64,000 nt of DNA from Rhodosporidiobolus odoratus. Its lineage: Eukaryota; Basidiomycota; Microbotryomycetes; Sporidiobolales; Sporidiobolaceae. Location of the stretch: contig JAOANU010000004.1 of NCBI GenBank assembly GCA_034387635.1, positions 1-64,000 of the forward strand, given 5' to 3'. Below, piece by piece: positions 44,775-56,150 of this stretch. The translations under genes were made by a program, and so were the position numbers. The stretch's first letter is position 1. Each line of letters opens with the position of its first letter. Below the pieces are notes generated by a model, which was given only the letters and a program-made list of their open reading frames with translations, made no database searches and was not told the origin of the DNA.

Positions 44775-47700
44775 ATGCATCTCATTAAACCCTCGTGGGT
44801 CTTGCACCCGGATGAGACACGTCCAACTCGACCAGATCTCACCATCTACTCGCTCGACATTCACCCCGACAACTCTCGACTCGCGACAGGAGGGTTGGAC
44901 GCAGTAGTCAGGATCTGGAGTACCGCTCCCATCCTCGACGAGGCCGTTGAGAAACAGGAAGCCGTACCAAAGCTGCTGTGTACCCTCACCGCTCACACCG
45001 GTACGCCCTCTTCCCATTCGGACTCGAATCGAGGCGCGATTGACCGTCCTTTTTTTTTCTTGGTCTTTTCTTCCACCTGCAGGCGTGGTCATGTCGGTCC
45101 GATGGAGCAACAATGGTGCCTACCTTGCCTCGGGCTCAGACGACCGCGTTGTCATGATCTGGGCGCATGAAGGGTTCGTTTCATCTCGTTTTTTCTGTTC
45201 TGATTTGCCCTCTATTCCTCTTGTCGCCCCGCCTGATATGAAACTCTTCGGCTTGCAGCACTGCAGGCGGTAAAGTATGGGGCTCAGAGACGACCAACGT
45301 CGAGAACTGGAAAGCCTCGCGAAGGCTGGTCGGTCACAACTCGGGTACGTTGGCGGCCTCATCCTTCGTGACAAGGCAACCTCCTGACTCTGCCGCGCTC
45401 TTGTTGCTCGCACCGCTCTGCAGACGTCGCGGGAGTCGACTGGAGTCCGGACGATGCCTATGTCGCATCCGTTGGATTGGACAACGTCGTCCTCATCTGG
45501 TCTGGCCACACCTTCGGTACGTGCCTGCAGACTCATCCGGGTTTCGTTCGGCGCCGCTGAACCCCGAAGTCGATTTGCAGAGCTCGTACGGAAGCTGGAC
45601 GCCCACCTTGGCTTTGTGAAAGGTCTCGTCTTCGATCCGGCGGGACAATTTCTGGCCACCCAGGCCGACGACAATTCGCTCAAGGTCTGGCGGACGGATA
45701 CCTGGATGATGGTCGGAGATGTGCAAGAGGTATTCGAGGATGCCCCGAAAGCGAACGTGATGAGGCCGACGTGCGTTGCTTTTTTAAAGAAGATTGACTT
45801 TCTCCTGCCTGTCGAAGGCAAAACGACGGGAGAAAGACTGATCACAGTGACTGACCCTCGCAGATGGTCACCTGACGGCGCCTACATCGTCACGCCCAAC
45901 TCGATGAACGGCCCCGTCTTCTGCGCTGCGGTGATCGAGCGGAACACCTGGAAGAGTCCGGCATCTCTGATCGGGCACCCGGATATGGTACAATGCGCTG
46001 TGCGTTTTCGCCCCTTCCTCTCTCTCATCCTAGATTACTTTCCGGCTGGACGTCTTCGCCTTTGACTCCTCGCCGCTCCGTGAAGTACTCTTCCTCATGC
46101 TTACTCCTTTCGTTCTGCGCAGGCCTACAATCCCCTCATCTTCCTCCGTGACGAGACTCAGCCCGGCGCACTCGGCAACGTCTGCTCTCTCCTCGCACTC
46201 AGCGCGCAAGGAACCGTCTCCCTCTGGTTCACCCATATCAACGAGCCCTTCATCGTTCTTACGGATGTTATGGATCGGGACGTATTGGACATGAGGTGGT
46301 GCGTGACTCTCTGGATCTGGCTTACATACCCGCAGACCTCGCTTACACGCTCGCGCCCTCAGGTCGAAAGATGGCACTCAACTCTGGTTGTCTTCGTCGG
46401 AAGGACATGTCGCTTGTCTCCAATTCGCCTTATCCGAGTACGCTCCCGTCGCCCCTCAGGGCACCCAAGCCACCCTCTTCGCATCTCAGTACAACGTCGC
46501 CCCTGTCAAAGCCCCGATCTCCCGGCCGCTTTCCGCTCAGTCGAGCCTCTCTACTGCAACCGGAGGCACAATGGCTCAACCAAATACTCTCGTCGCGCGC
46601 AAAGGGCCGAATGCGAAGCGTCCGAGGACGGTGCAGCTTTCCACGCAGCCTTTCGCACCGGCACAGCCGAGTCCTCTGCAGAATGCGATGCAGATGCCGA
46701 TGAGCGGGGCAGGGGCACAGCAACAGCCCATGCCGCAACTAGCACAACAGCAGCCGCAGGTCAATCCCTTCGCGGCAGCGCCGACGTATCCGGCTCAAGC
46801 GGCAATGGCCGGGAACGCGTTTGCCAGTACCTCGGCAGCCCAGCTACCGCCGCAGCAATTCCAGCCTCCTCCCATGCCCGGTCCGCAGGCCTTCGGCGCA
46901 TTCGGTGCCCCTCCTCCACAACCCGCTCCTATCGTCGAACTCACTGCCGCGTCTACATCCACCTCATCTGCGAAGAAGCGCAAGACTACCACCGGACCCT
47001 CCCCAATCGACGGCCCCACGCTCCCTCCTTTCGCTTTCCCCTATCCCTACCCTCACGCGCCATACGCCTTCCCACCTCCCGGTGCACCTCCGGGACAAGT
47101 CTTCCCCCAACCTCCGCCTTTCCCCATGCCCGTTCCACCTGATATTCCTCCAGGCTACGTCGGTGGACCGCCTCGCATGTCGGAGGCGCCGTACCGTCTC
47201 AACGGGCATACTCTGTCTCGTACCTCATCTGCGGGAGGCGAGAAGGAAGGCAAGGAGGCGAAGGAAAAGAGGGAGTTGGTCCCGACTTACTGTTTATATG
47301 ATCGAGAGACGACATTCAGGGTGAGCAATCGGGCGAAGGGGAAAGAGAGAGAGGTGGAAGGGCTGGCGGTGCCCGCTGTGGTGAGCATGGGAAGGATCGA
47401 GCTGGAGGATAAGGAAGGAGGAGATGTCTTTGAATGGAGGAATCTGGTTGAAGGAGAGGGTGCGTGCCGACCTCTTCTCGAAAAAGGCTCACGCGCTGCT
47501 GATGCTGCTCTTATCCAGGTAAAGGGACTGCTGAGCTCACTGTGGCAAATGCGAAGAAGAGCCTATGGGTTGACTACGTCCCAAAATACGTCGTCTCGGC
47601 CACCGGAAGCCCGGCTTTCTCGGCGGTGAGTTTAGAAGATGGAAGCTTGATAGCCTGGAGTCCGACAGGTCGACGGTACGCGCTGTTCCCGCTTCTGTCG

Positions 47701-48942
47701 CCTTCTCTTCTCGTTCTTCAAGAAGGCTGACGGAACGATTTGGACGGCTCCTACGCAGACTTATCCCCACCCTCGTTCTCGACGCCCCTTGCTCATTCCT
47801 CGAAGCCGAAGGTTCCTACCTCCTAGCCATCACCGCCCTCGGTACTCTCATTGTCTGGAACCTCTCGCCTTCCATTGCCAAACCTCGTTCGATCTACCCT
47901 CCCCTCAACATCTCCACTCTCCTGTCTTCCTCCGCCACCCGTACGCGCCCTTCTCCGGTGATCACCACCTCGGCCCTCCTGCCCAACGGCACGCCGCTTC
48001 TCGCTCTCTCGACCGGCGCCACTTTCTCCTACGACGCAGATCTCGCAGCCTGGACGAGGCTGAGCGAGCCGTGGTGGGCTCAGAACAGCGGAAACTGGGA
48101 GGGACGACGAGGAAGGCCTGCGGGTCAAGCCGGCATTACCAATAAGGGCACGATCGGCATTATTCGCCAGGTCGAAAGTGCGGTCAACGAGATTGTCGTG
48201 AACGAGCAGGTGAATGGAGAAGGAGACGCAGGTACGACAGATGGAGAAGAAGAGGCGGCGACACCTAAGGAGAATGGCACGGACGTCGAGATGAACGGTG
48301 AGAACGGAGCGGGCGACAAGGGCAAGTCAAAGGCAGTCGACGGAGTCAGTTCCCCGACCACCGCCAACTCGGACCCTCGACCACCCAAACGCCCCATCCC
48401 CACCGGTACACCCGCCGTCCCGACTGCCTCTCACTCCGACTTCCGCACCGCCGTCTCGCTCTCTCACCTCGAAACTCGTATGCAAGCTGCCATCGCGTGG
48501 GATTCGCCGAGCGAGTACAAGCAGTTTTTGGTGCAGTATGCTAAGCGATTGGCGGAAGAAGGGTTGAAAAGCAAGGCCGAGGAGCTGGTGAGGGAGTTGT
48601 TGGGGCCGATTTACCAGTACGTGCCGCTCGGCCTTGTCCTGCGTCGCTCCCTCTGAGCGTTCACGGCGGACGGATCTGACTATATCTTCGCGCCGTTCTC
48701 AGCAAATCTGGCAAGGAAGAAGAAGAGAGGTGGCTTCCGTCCGTTCTCGGCCTACAAAAGCGCGACTTGCTGAAGGACGTTCTGCGAGAACTTGGTGCGT
48801 TCCCGCTTCCATTCTGGCTGTTGTCCTTCGCAGGCCTCTCCGTTCTAACCCGATACTCTTTCCGGCAGGCAAATCCCGTCTTACGTCCTCGATCAATACC
48901 GAATACCAAGACATCCTCAAAAAGGTCACCACGCCGTGGTGA
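44775..48942 (+). CDS. HIR1: HIRA/Hir1 histone H3-H4 chaperone
   Basis: The start is ATG 44775 (MHLIKPSWVLHPDETRP). WD40 blades follow across many short exons: IYSLDIHPDNSRLATGGLDA, VVMSVRWSNNGAYLASGSDD, VAGVDWSPDDAYVASVGLDN and FVKGLVFDPAGQFLATQADD. Then come WSPDGAYIVTPNSMN, LSAQGTVSLWFTH and WLSSSEGHVACLQFAL, together the HIRA propeller. After it is a disordered, Pro/Gln/Ala-rich stretch with a basic SSAKKRKT cluster. The C-terminal Hira domain includes VDYVPKYVVSATGSPAFSAV, LLAITALGTLIVWNL and FRTAVSLSHLETRMQAAIAW. It ends DILKKVTTPW at 48942. HIR proteins deposit histones independent of replication and silence histone genes. Introns are numerous. Confidence 0.9.
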
Positions 48943-49263
48943 GAACAGCAAAAAATAGCAAACAAGGTTCATCGAGTCGGAGCACGAGCGTGGAGCGGTA
49001 AGCTTGTAAGGTTTGGTAGTCTATGATCAGGTTGTCGCAACTTGTTGTGCTTGTGTCGCCTTCCTTGCGTTTTGCTCGTCGCAGGATGGGAAGGTTCAAA
49101 GTTCTCTTATTGGTAGCTTCACCTCCCCATTCTAGCTTGGCTGCCGCATCAAAGAGTGATTCGACGTCCTCGCTCTAGCAGAGTCACCAGCGACCAACTG
49201 CCGCCTCGATTTCCGAATTGCCGGTGCGAGCTAACATGTCTTTGTTCAGTCCCCTCCCTTCGA
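48943..49263. other. Convergent intergenic region
   Basis: This 321-bp stretch lies between the stop codons of HIR1 and the PI4-kinase gene. No gene is seen. Confidence 0.45.
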
Positions 49264-52200
49264 CTAGGATTCAGATCGACAGCGAAACGCCCGTCCCACT
49301 GCGACCAAGTCAGGGGAACCGCTTCGCACAAGCGGGGAGCTCGGAAGACCACAGCGAGAACGTAGAAGGAGACAAGAGGCAGAGGAACAGGCACCCATGA
49401 TCCTGAACTTGCCCATTCTCGTATGATGGTTCCGCTGCGTTTGTACGTCAGCTCTTTGCATCTGTCAGAGACGGCGAGAGTCGCGAAGGACGGCTTGAGG
49501 CAGACACACCTCGACGATAACCCATTTCTTCCTCGCGGTCCCACTCCTTCCAGTTTCCTCCTCCTCTCTTGACTCATCCTCCGGGTCCTCCTCGATCGCT
49601 TCGACCAACCCATCGGGTCTCTGTCCACCATACCAACTCATACTCATCTTCGCGTCTGTGCCAAGAACCGGGGAGGACGACGCCGACGAGGAAGGTGCAG
49701 GAAAGTCGTCTCGTCGAGAATTCGTAGGATCAAGAAGGGGTTGTCGTTCCCCTTCAGCAGGTGTGGTTTCATCCGAGAGGGAGCGACGAAAGAGGAACCA
49801 CCGACGTCTTGACCCCGCCAGCGGGGCGGCAGAAGAAGAAGAAGAAGAAGAAGGTGGCAGACTCCTACTCATGCCTCCTTCAGTCCTTTCCTCGTGACCA
49901 ACCCACGCACCCTCCCCGTCCTCCTCTCTACCCTCCTCCTCCGAGCCGGAGTACCCCTCTTCAAGTACCTCCCTCGCAACCCTATCCCTCCCCGCTTTCC
50001 GCAGTCTCTTCCGTTCGACTTCTTCGACTTTATCCAATCTCCGCATGAGACCAACTCCAGTTTCTTCCCCTTCTTCTTCCACTTCTTCCACATCCTCTTG
50101 CCCTCCTCCGTCGGTAGCTTCGATTGGTGCGCTTGAAAGGTTGGAGCGAGACAGCGAGGCTGAGAGCGAGTCGAGCGGTTTTCGTAACGCTGCAGCAGAG
50201 GAGGAGGGAGAGGAAGCCTCAGCGCCATTAGATGAGATGGGCACTGCCACAGACTTCGGACGGGTTGTTCTTGCTCGTGCGGCGGGAGTGAAGGTAGAGC
50301 AGGACAAAGAAGCATGGGGGTGTGAAGCAGAACGTCGGTGCTTGAGTTTCGGTTTCGAGGGTTGTGCGTTTCGAGACGAGGGACCACGGGCAGGAGGGGA
50401 GGAAGGACGATAGGGTTCAGAAGCGCGAGATTGAAGACGGGGACGTGAGGAGGTAGCGGAGTTTGAGGGAGAAAAAAGGTCGTCGGCGGCTTGACCGAAG
50501 GACAGCGGGGCGGGGTCAGGTCGCAGAGACGGTGGTTGCGGGGGCAGAGACGTTGCCGGCACGAGTACATAGTCATCCCAAACCAGTTTCTTCGGTCGTC
50601 GGCAGAGCTCGACAGGTCCTGCACAACTGTCAAGGGTAAGGAAGGCATAAAGCACCAAAAGAGGGGAAAGTATCGCAAGGCACCCTCATCCTCCCTCCTC
50701 AAACTCTCCGCCAGATTCCACCCTTGCCCCTTGACCAAAGCCCACTGTTTCTCCCACATCACCTCCCTAAACCCCTTGTCCTTCTCAAACTCTTTCCTCA
50801 GTTCGTGCTTCAAGCGAGTCCACCAAGTGGGATCGCTCAGCTTGGGCAAGAACCTCTGGCGAGTCTCATCGGACCAGGGTCGACCTATGAGGGAGAGAGG
50901 AAGGTACAACCATCCGTAGGGGTATTGACGCCACCCTTTCGGGTGGGTATGCGGGAAGGCAAGCGAGTTGTCGATGGCGGCGAGGTGGAGGTGCGGTCGA
51001 CCTTTGTTCTCGGCAAGTGGGGGAGGCGAGGAAGCAGATGAGGGAGCGGAGAGGGCAGGGGGAGGCTCGCAGGACGAGCAGGGTTTGAGCATAAAGTTGT
51101 CGAGACCGCGATCGCTGTTTCAGAATTGAGATTAGGGAAGGTCAGCGCACATACTGCGTCAACACAGCGACCAGCCCCTGCCCCTTGCGTGGAAAGAGCG
51201 ACAAGAGGGCAAGAGGCCGTTGAAGAGGAGTATGCGCACGTGTTCCTGATGAGAAAATCCAAAATCACCAAGCACTCCAACCCCTCCCTGAAACTCTCGA
51301 CCATCCCCTCCGTCCATTCGAACTCATCTCCGTCCTCGTCACTTCCCGCATGTCTATTGGCACTCCCCGCCTGCTCCTCATCCAGTATCTCTTCAGCGCC
51401 GGCTCTTCCGCACAGGCAGAGCAGTGCACCGAAACAACCTCGCCGACGGTGGCGACGGGGTTTGGGCTGCGTAGGTTTGGCAGTGCGCGAAGACGATGTA
51501 ACGGGACGTCCGGGGTAAGGGTGCGTGGAGAGAAAGTCGGAGGCGTCTGTACGATGCAGCGTGTCAGTACATGTGACCTGCACATGGAATCGCTTGAGGA
51601 CTACAAGCTGGCGCTTGTCTTGCAAGCAATACAAGAGGATCGGCCCAACGCACCTGTGTACCCCTTGAGGAATACCTGAAAGCTCCCATCCTTCCCCCTC
51701 CCCTCCCTTTTTCGATCCAGAAAGCTGTAGAAAAACGCCTCGCTCGCCAAGCTGACCACCTCTGTCCTCGGCACGATATTGATCCCCAACTCTCGATCCA
51801 ACACACTCGCCGCCGACTCGGACAGATAACTCTGTCCAGGGATCAAACAAGCTCTGCCGAACGGAATGACGGGACGAAGGAAAGTTCGATGCAACCATTT
51901 GAGGAATTTGGGGTTCAAGTGACCGTACGGTTCTTCGTCTCGAGGTTTGAAGATGCCGAGGGTTTCACCGGTCGGGGAGCGCGAGAAGTAGGAGCCGGAG
52001 GAACCTTTGGGGTTGAGGCGGGGGTGGATGTTTTGCGAGATGGCGAGGCGGACTGAGTCGACGAGTCTGTGTGAGAGGCTCAGTCAGGTGTACGCGAGGA
52101 GAGTGTGAGGAAGCAAGGGGTGTACTCAAGGAACCGTTCGTGGTTCATTGGCGGTGCGTGGGGATGTCGTTCTCGTTCTTTTCCCTTGTTTCGTCCGTGG

Positions 52201-52577
52201 CCTCCACTTGGCTCCTCTGGTTGACGGTAATCCTCATCCTGGCACTGCTTAAAGACGGTCTCTGAGACCTCGACAACGGCCTGCTTGTCGAGACCGGGGT
52301 CTGGGTCGTCTCGATTGCCTTGTTCCCGGCCGCGCTCGGGTTTGGTTCGGCTCTTGATGCGGTGTGCGACTGCGAGTGACCACTTCTGGAAGAGGAGGTC
52401 GACGTGTTCTGCGGTCGAGGGTGCGGGGGGTGAGGGAGGTTGCTCGAGTTGAGGTGGTGCGGGCGGAGGGGATCGAGTGAAAAAGGACTCCGAGTCGGCG
52501 GTAGACGAGGGTGGGTGGTCAGTCTGGGGTGTTTCCAGTGGGGCGTAGGCTGACAGTGAGGGAGAAAGGGAGTTCAT
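49264..52577 (-). CDS. LSB6: Type II phosphatidylinositol 4-kinase (Lsb6 family)
   Basis: The start is ATG 52577 (MNSLSPSLSAYAPLETP). The N-terminal 165 residues are disordered. The first intron (gtacac...cacacag) joins HERFLE to LVDSVRLAIS. The kinase fold is visible: GSSGSYFSRSP and GIFKPRDEEPYGHLNPK (nucleotide-binding Lys region), YLSESAASVLDRELGINIVP, then VSLASEAFFYS. After an inserted stretch with a Cys-rich patch come LDFLIRNTDRGLDNFML (catalytic loop) and LAAIDNSLAFP (metal-binding Asp). The Cys patch (GCFGALLCLCG) may be palmitoylated, as in animal type II enzymes. The C-terminal half is a long Ser-rich tail with a run of Ser codons. The last exon, read in phase, ends at 49264. The enzyme makes PI4P on Golgi, endosome or plasma membranes. 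Confidence 0.86.
49831..49853 (+). repeat. AAG trinucleotide run
   Basis: About eight AAG units (23 bp) lie inside the PI4-kinase gene. On the minus strand they read as CTT/TTC/TCT; in the coding frame the run gives a string of Ser codons. Confidence 0.8.
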
Positions 52578-53145
52578 AGACCAGGGTTGAGGCGATCAAG
52601 GAGTCAGAAGCTGAGGTCGAGGTCGAGGTCGAGGTGGTGAGCTGAGGAGAGGAGAGGAGAGGGAGAAGCGGTCGATCTGCCGCAATGAGGAACGTGAGGC
52701 TAGACAGTGATGTACAGTCTGTCGGCGATGGATCCGAGGCAGATGCTCACGGCAAAGCGGGGAGAGACTGCTTTGCGAGTGCAGTGGTGACGAGAGATGT
52801 CGAGGTGAACGACGTCGATCGCGTCAGATTGAGACGAAACTGGGTGCAGGGTACCTTCAAGCTGAACCGGGGGTTGATCCGAGTATCTACAAGCTCTGCC
52901 TGAGGGACTGTAGCAAGTTGTATCGAGAGGGATCACCCAATTCCGCCCATTCCGCCAATTCCAGGTTGGGGGTTGATCCGCCGCTTCCCACTGGCTTGAC
53001 ATACAGCTGACAACGACCGCAAAACAACTACCAGGTCACTCATTATAACCTCGCTGCCTCCCGCCTTTGACACCCACCTCCAATTCTCATCAGTCCGGCG
53101 CCACGAAACTCTCGTCAGCTCCCCGCCGGACGTACAAGACGCGTC
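52578..53145. promoter_or_regulatory. Divergent region between the PI4-kinase and RING genes
   Basis: The 568 bp carries both promoters. It contains a GAGGTC hexamer run at 52613-52637 and a GAGGA run directly beside it. No gene is seen. Confidence 0.45.
52613..52637 (+). repeat. GAGGTC hexamer tandem repeat
   Basis: About four copies of GAGGTC lie 36-60 bp upstream of the PI4-kinase start, followed by a GAGGA run near 52644-52662. Confidence 0.75.
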
Positions 53146-55730
53146 ATGGACGACTCGCCACCGCCTCTCGAGCACCTCAACGCCTCCTCGCCCGCCTTGC
53201 CTCGACCTCTCTCCTCGCTCAACCCAGCCGCCGTTCCCTTCTCTCCTGCTCCACCTCCCCGGAAACTCTTCGAGGTGGCACAAGACGAAGACGACGACGC
53301 AGAGTGCCTCATCTGCTACGACCACGCCACAACTTGGGGGATGCTCGGTCCGTCCATTCTCTTGCATACTCTCTGCGCTGCCTCCTCTGGGCTGACCCGC
53401 TTCCCTCCCCGACAGACTGTTGCGCCCATCCCTTTTGCTACGACTGCATCACTACCTGGCAGAAAGAAGGACGAAACGAGATGAACCGCCCCGAAGCCGA
53501 TGTCACCCTCGCCGAGCTCATGGCCAAAGAAAAATGCCCGGCGTGTCGGAGGGAGTACACGGTCGTTGTGCCCACCCCGCACGTCCAATCTGTATACACA
53601 GGGGTTGTAGTAGCAGTGCTGACGCTTTCGCCCTTTGCAGTAAGCTATTGGCGGAAGGGTCGGAGAAGGACGAGGCTATCAAAGTGTATCGAGGTGTGTG
53701 GTGGTCTAGCCCGACAACCATGCTACTCCTGCTGACGCCTTCCTTAACGCAGCTGGACTGGCCAAGATCACCTGTTACGACCTGCTCAGCTCCCCTCTCG
53801 AGCTGCCTTACTGCCCCCGCGGTCGAGACTGCGTGCGTCCGTTTCCCCCTCTCGATCGGCACTCTCCCGCATGAGGGGCTCACCCGCTCCTCACTCACAG
53901 CTCTACTCTCACACTCACTTCCTAACCTCGTACCGGTACGACTTCACCCACACCCACGCCGAGCACTTTACCGCCCTCGAACGATTGGACCACGAAGCCC
54001 AAGCCCAACACTTCATGCTCGCCCTCCTCCAAACCGGCGGAGCCCTGGCCGCCGCTCTCCTCCCTACCGTTTCTCTGATGCGCGAATCGACAAGAGAGAT
54101 CATCAGCGAGTTGACGGATTTGGTGCGAGAGGGGGAGATTGGGAGGTTCAGGGCTAGGTTGGTAGAGTTGGGGAGCATGAAAGAGTGGATTCGGAGTGCG
54201 ACAAACAGGGTTTGGGTCGGGGAGGGGGAGGAACCGCCGTTGCAAGGGACGGTGGAAGACGATGGAGACGGAGAAAGTTGGCTTGAAGATGACGAAGAAG
54301 AGGGAGAAGGTGAGGAAGAAGGGGAGGATTGGCAAACAGTTCATGGTGAAGAGGAGGCAGAGGAGGAGGGAGGCGACAGCGACGGCTCTGTCAGCACCGA
54401 CAACGAGTTCACCGATTCAGAAGATCACAACTTGGAGGACATGCCCTTTGGCCAAGCCTCTCGACTGCCCACTCCGCCAGACTTCAACCTTCGACCGTAT
54501 GACCGGGCTTCTAGCCGGTCGAGGTACATCTACGACCCGGAAGAAGAGGTCTATCACCTGGCGCCTTTGTCGTCAGAAGAGGAGGAAGACGACCTTCCTA
54601 GCTTGGAGCCGATTGACGCTTCCGATAGCGAAGCAGATGACCTACCACCGCTCGAGGCGATGGACAGTGTCGGAGATGTGGTCGACTCGGAGGACACCAC
54701 TACCAATACTTCTCGCTTTACCTCTCCCGTACACCCCGAAGCCGATTCTGACCCTCTGCCCCCACCATTCTACTCGAACGGCTCCGAGCTCATGGCACTC
54801 TCTCCACCTGTTTCACCCAGCCTGTCGACCGCCGTCCAAGGCGTCCTGCATCATTTTCGAGCCTTCACGCATTTTTCCTCTCCAGCATCTGCTCCGGCTC
54901 TCTCCTCGTCCACAGCCTCTCTGCCACTTTCGTCCGTACGACCACCGCCGCTCAGTGTATTCCGAACCGCCTCGCTAGGTCTAGGTCTCGTCACCTCGGC
55001 TCTACCTCCTCCCTCTTCCCCCGCCAGCCTCCCTCCCTCTCGGCCTCGACCCCGTTCCCGCCCTTCTGCTCCCTCCGCGCACCAAGTTTCACAAAGCGCT
55101 TCAACTGCGGAAAACCAGCGAATCCCAAGACCTGGTTCCTTTGGGTCACATTCCCGAGGTTCCACGAATCAAAGTCACGGTCAAAGTCAAAGGGCAGATG
55201 AAGTGGATAGGTTGGCGGAGTTGTATCAGAGAGTCACTGGGTTGAGATATGCAGATGGGATGGAGGTTGCTTCAGAAGAAGAGGAGGAAGAGGCGGAAGA
55301 GGCGGAAGAGGGGTTGAGTGGAGAGAGCGGGGAAGAGAGTGATGGTGGTGAAGATGGATCGAATGAAGAGGAGTTTGAAGACCTTTCGGGGCTAGAGGAG
55401 AAGGACGGTAATACAGACTCCAGCGAGGGGGAGGGAGATAGTAACGACGACGAGGAGGGGGAGGAAGGGTCAAGCTCGTCCGGCTCAGAGGAAGACGCCT
55501 ATCGCATTTCTCCGGCATCCTTACCACATCCCCCTCCACCACCCATTTCCCGACCTCCCGCTCTCCGATCTTCCTCATCCAGTTTTCCCTCTGCGGATCA
55601 AGCGTCGAATACCGCTTCCACGGCCGCACCACGAGACGCTCAGCGACGAGAACGGGATCGCCGGCGAAAAAGGGCCGCCGATGCGGCCGAACGGAGGAGG
55701 GCCGAGGAGAAGTGGGAGGAGATGGATTAG
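53146..55730 (+). CDS. Makorin-like RING E3 ubiquitin ligase with acidic tail
   Basis: The start is ATG 53146 (MDDSPPPLEHLNASSPALP). A C3HC4-type RING follows: ECLICYDHATTWGML, then across an intron DCCAHPFCYDCITTW, and KCPACRR. After two more introns comes LLSSPLELPYCPRGRDC joined to LYSHTHFLTSYRYDF, a C-x5-C ... H unit like the CCCH finger after the makorin RING. The makorin call is weak, since no upstream CCCH fingers are seen. A helical stretch (AEHFTALERLDHEAQAQHFM) leads to a very acidic C-terminal half in one exon from about 53871, with Ser, Pro and Glu runs. The final segment is basic and coiled (QRRERDRRRKRAADAAERRR). It likely ubiquitinates nuclear or RNA-linked substrates (inference). 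Confidence 0.72.
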
Positions 55731-56150
55731 CATTCTGATCGGACAGCACGAAACTGAAAAGGGGTTACGGCCCACTTGTGCAAAGACGGATACACGCCAA
55801 CACCTTTTTGCGTGGGTTTCCTGCTCTTCTCTGGGAAAGTCGTCAGAGTACAGGTCGGCGACTGACATGATTAAGTGGCGAGAGAGTACGACAGGTTGCA
55901 AAAGAGGTGAAAGACGCGACAAGATGGTACGGAAGGAAGAGCGAAAGCAGGCGCAGTGTACATAGCGCAAATGATATGGACAAGAAAGACGAGGTGGGAC
56001 TGATAACAACCAACAAGAACGACGAACGCGGCTTCGTGTACAGAGACAAGCGACTGGAGTGAGACAGGTAAAGCGTCCGCGCAGGGAGGCAACTCCTTGC
56101 CTCCCTCGGAATTTTCCTCTTTACTTTCCGAGAATCCCTCCCACTTCCCT
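55731..56150. other. Convergent intergenic region
   Basis: This 420-bp stretch lies between the stop codons of the RING gene (+) and the lipase gene (-). No gene is seen. Confidence 0.45.
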
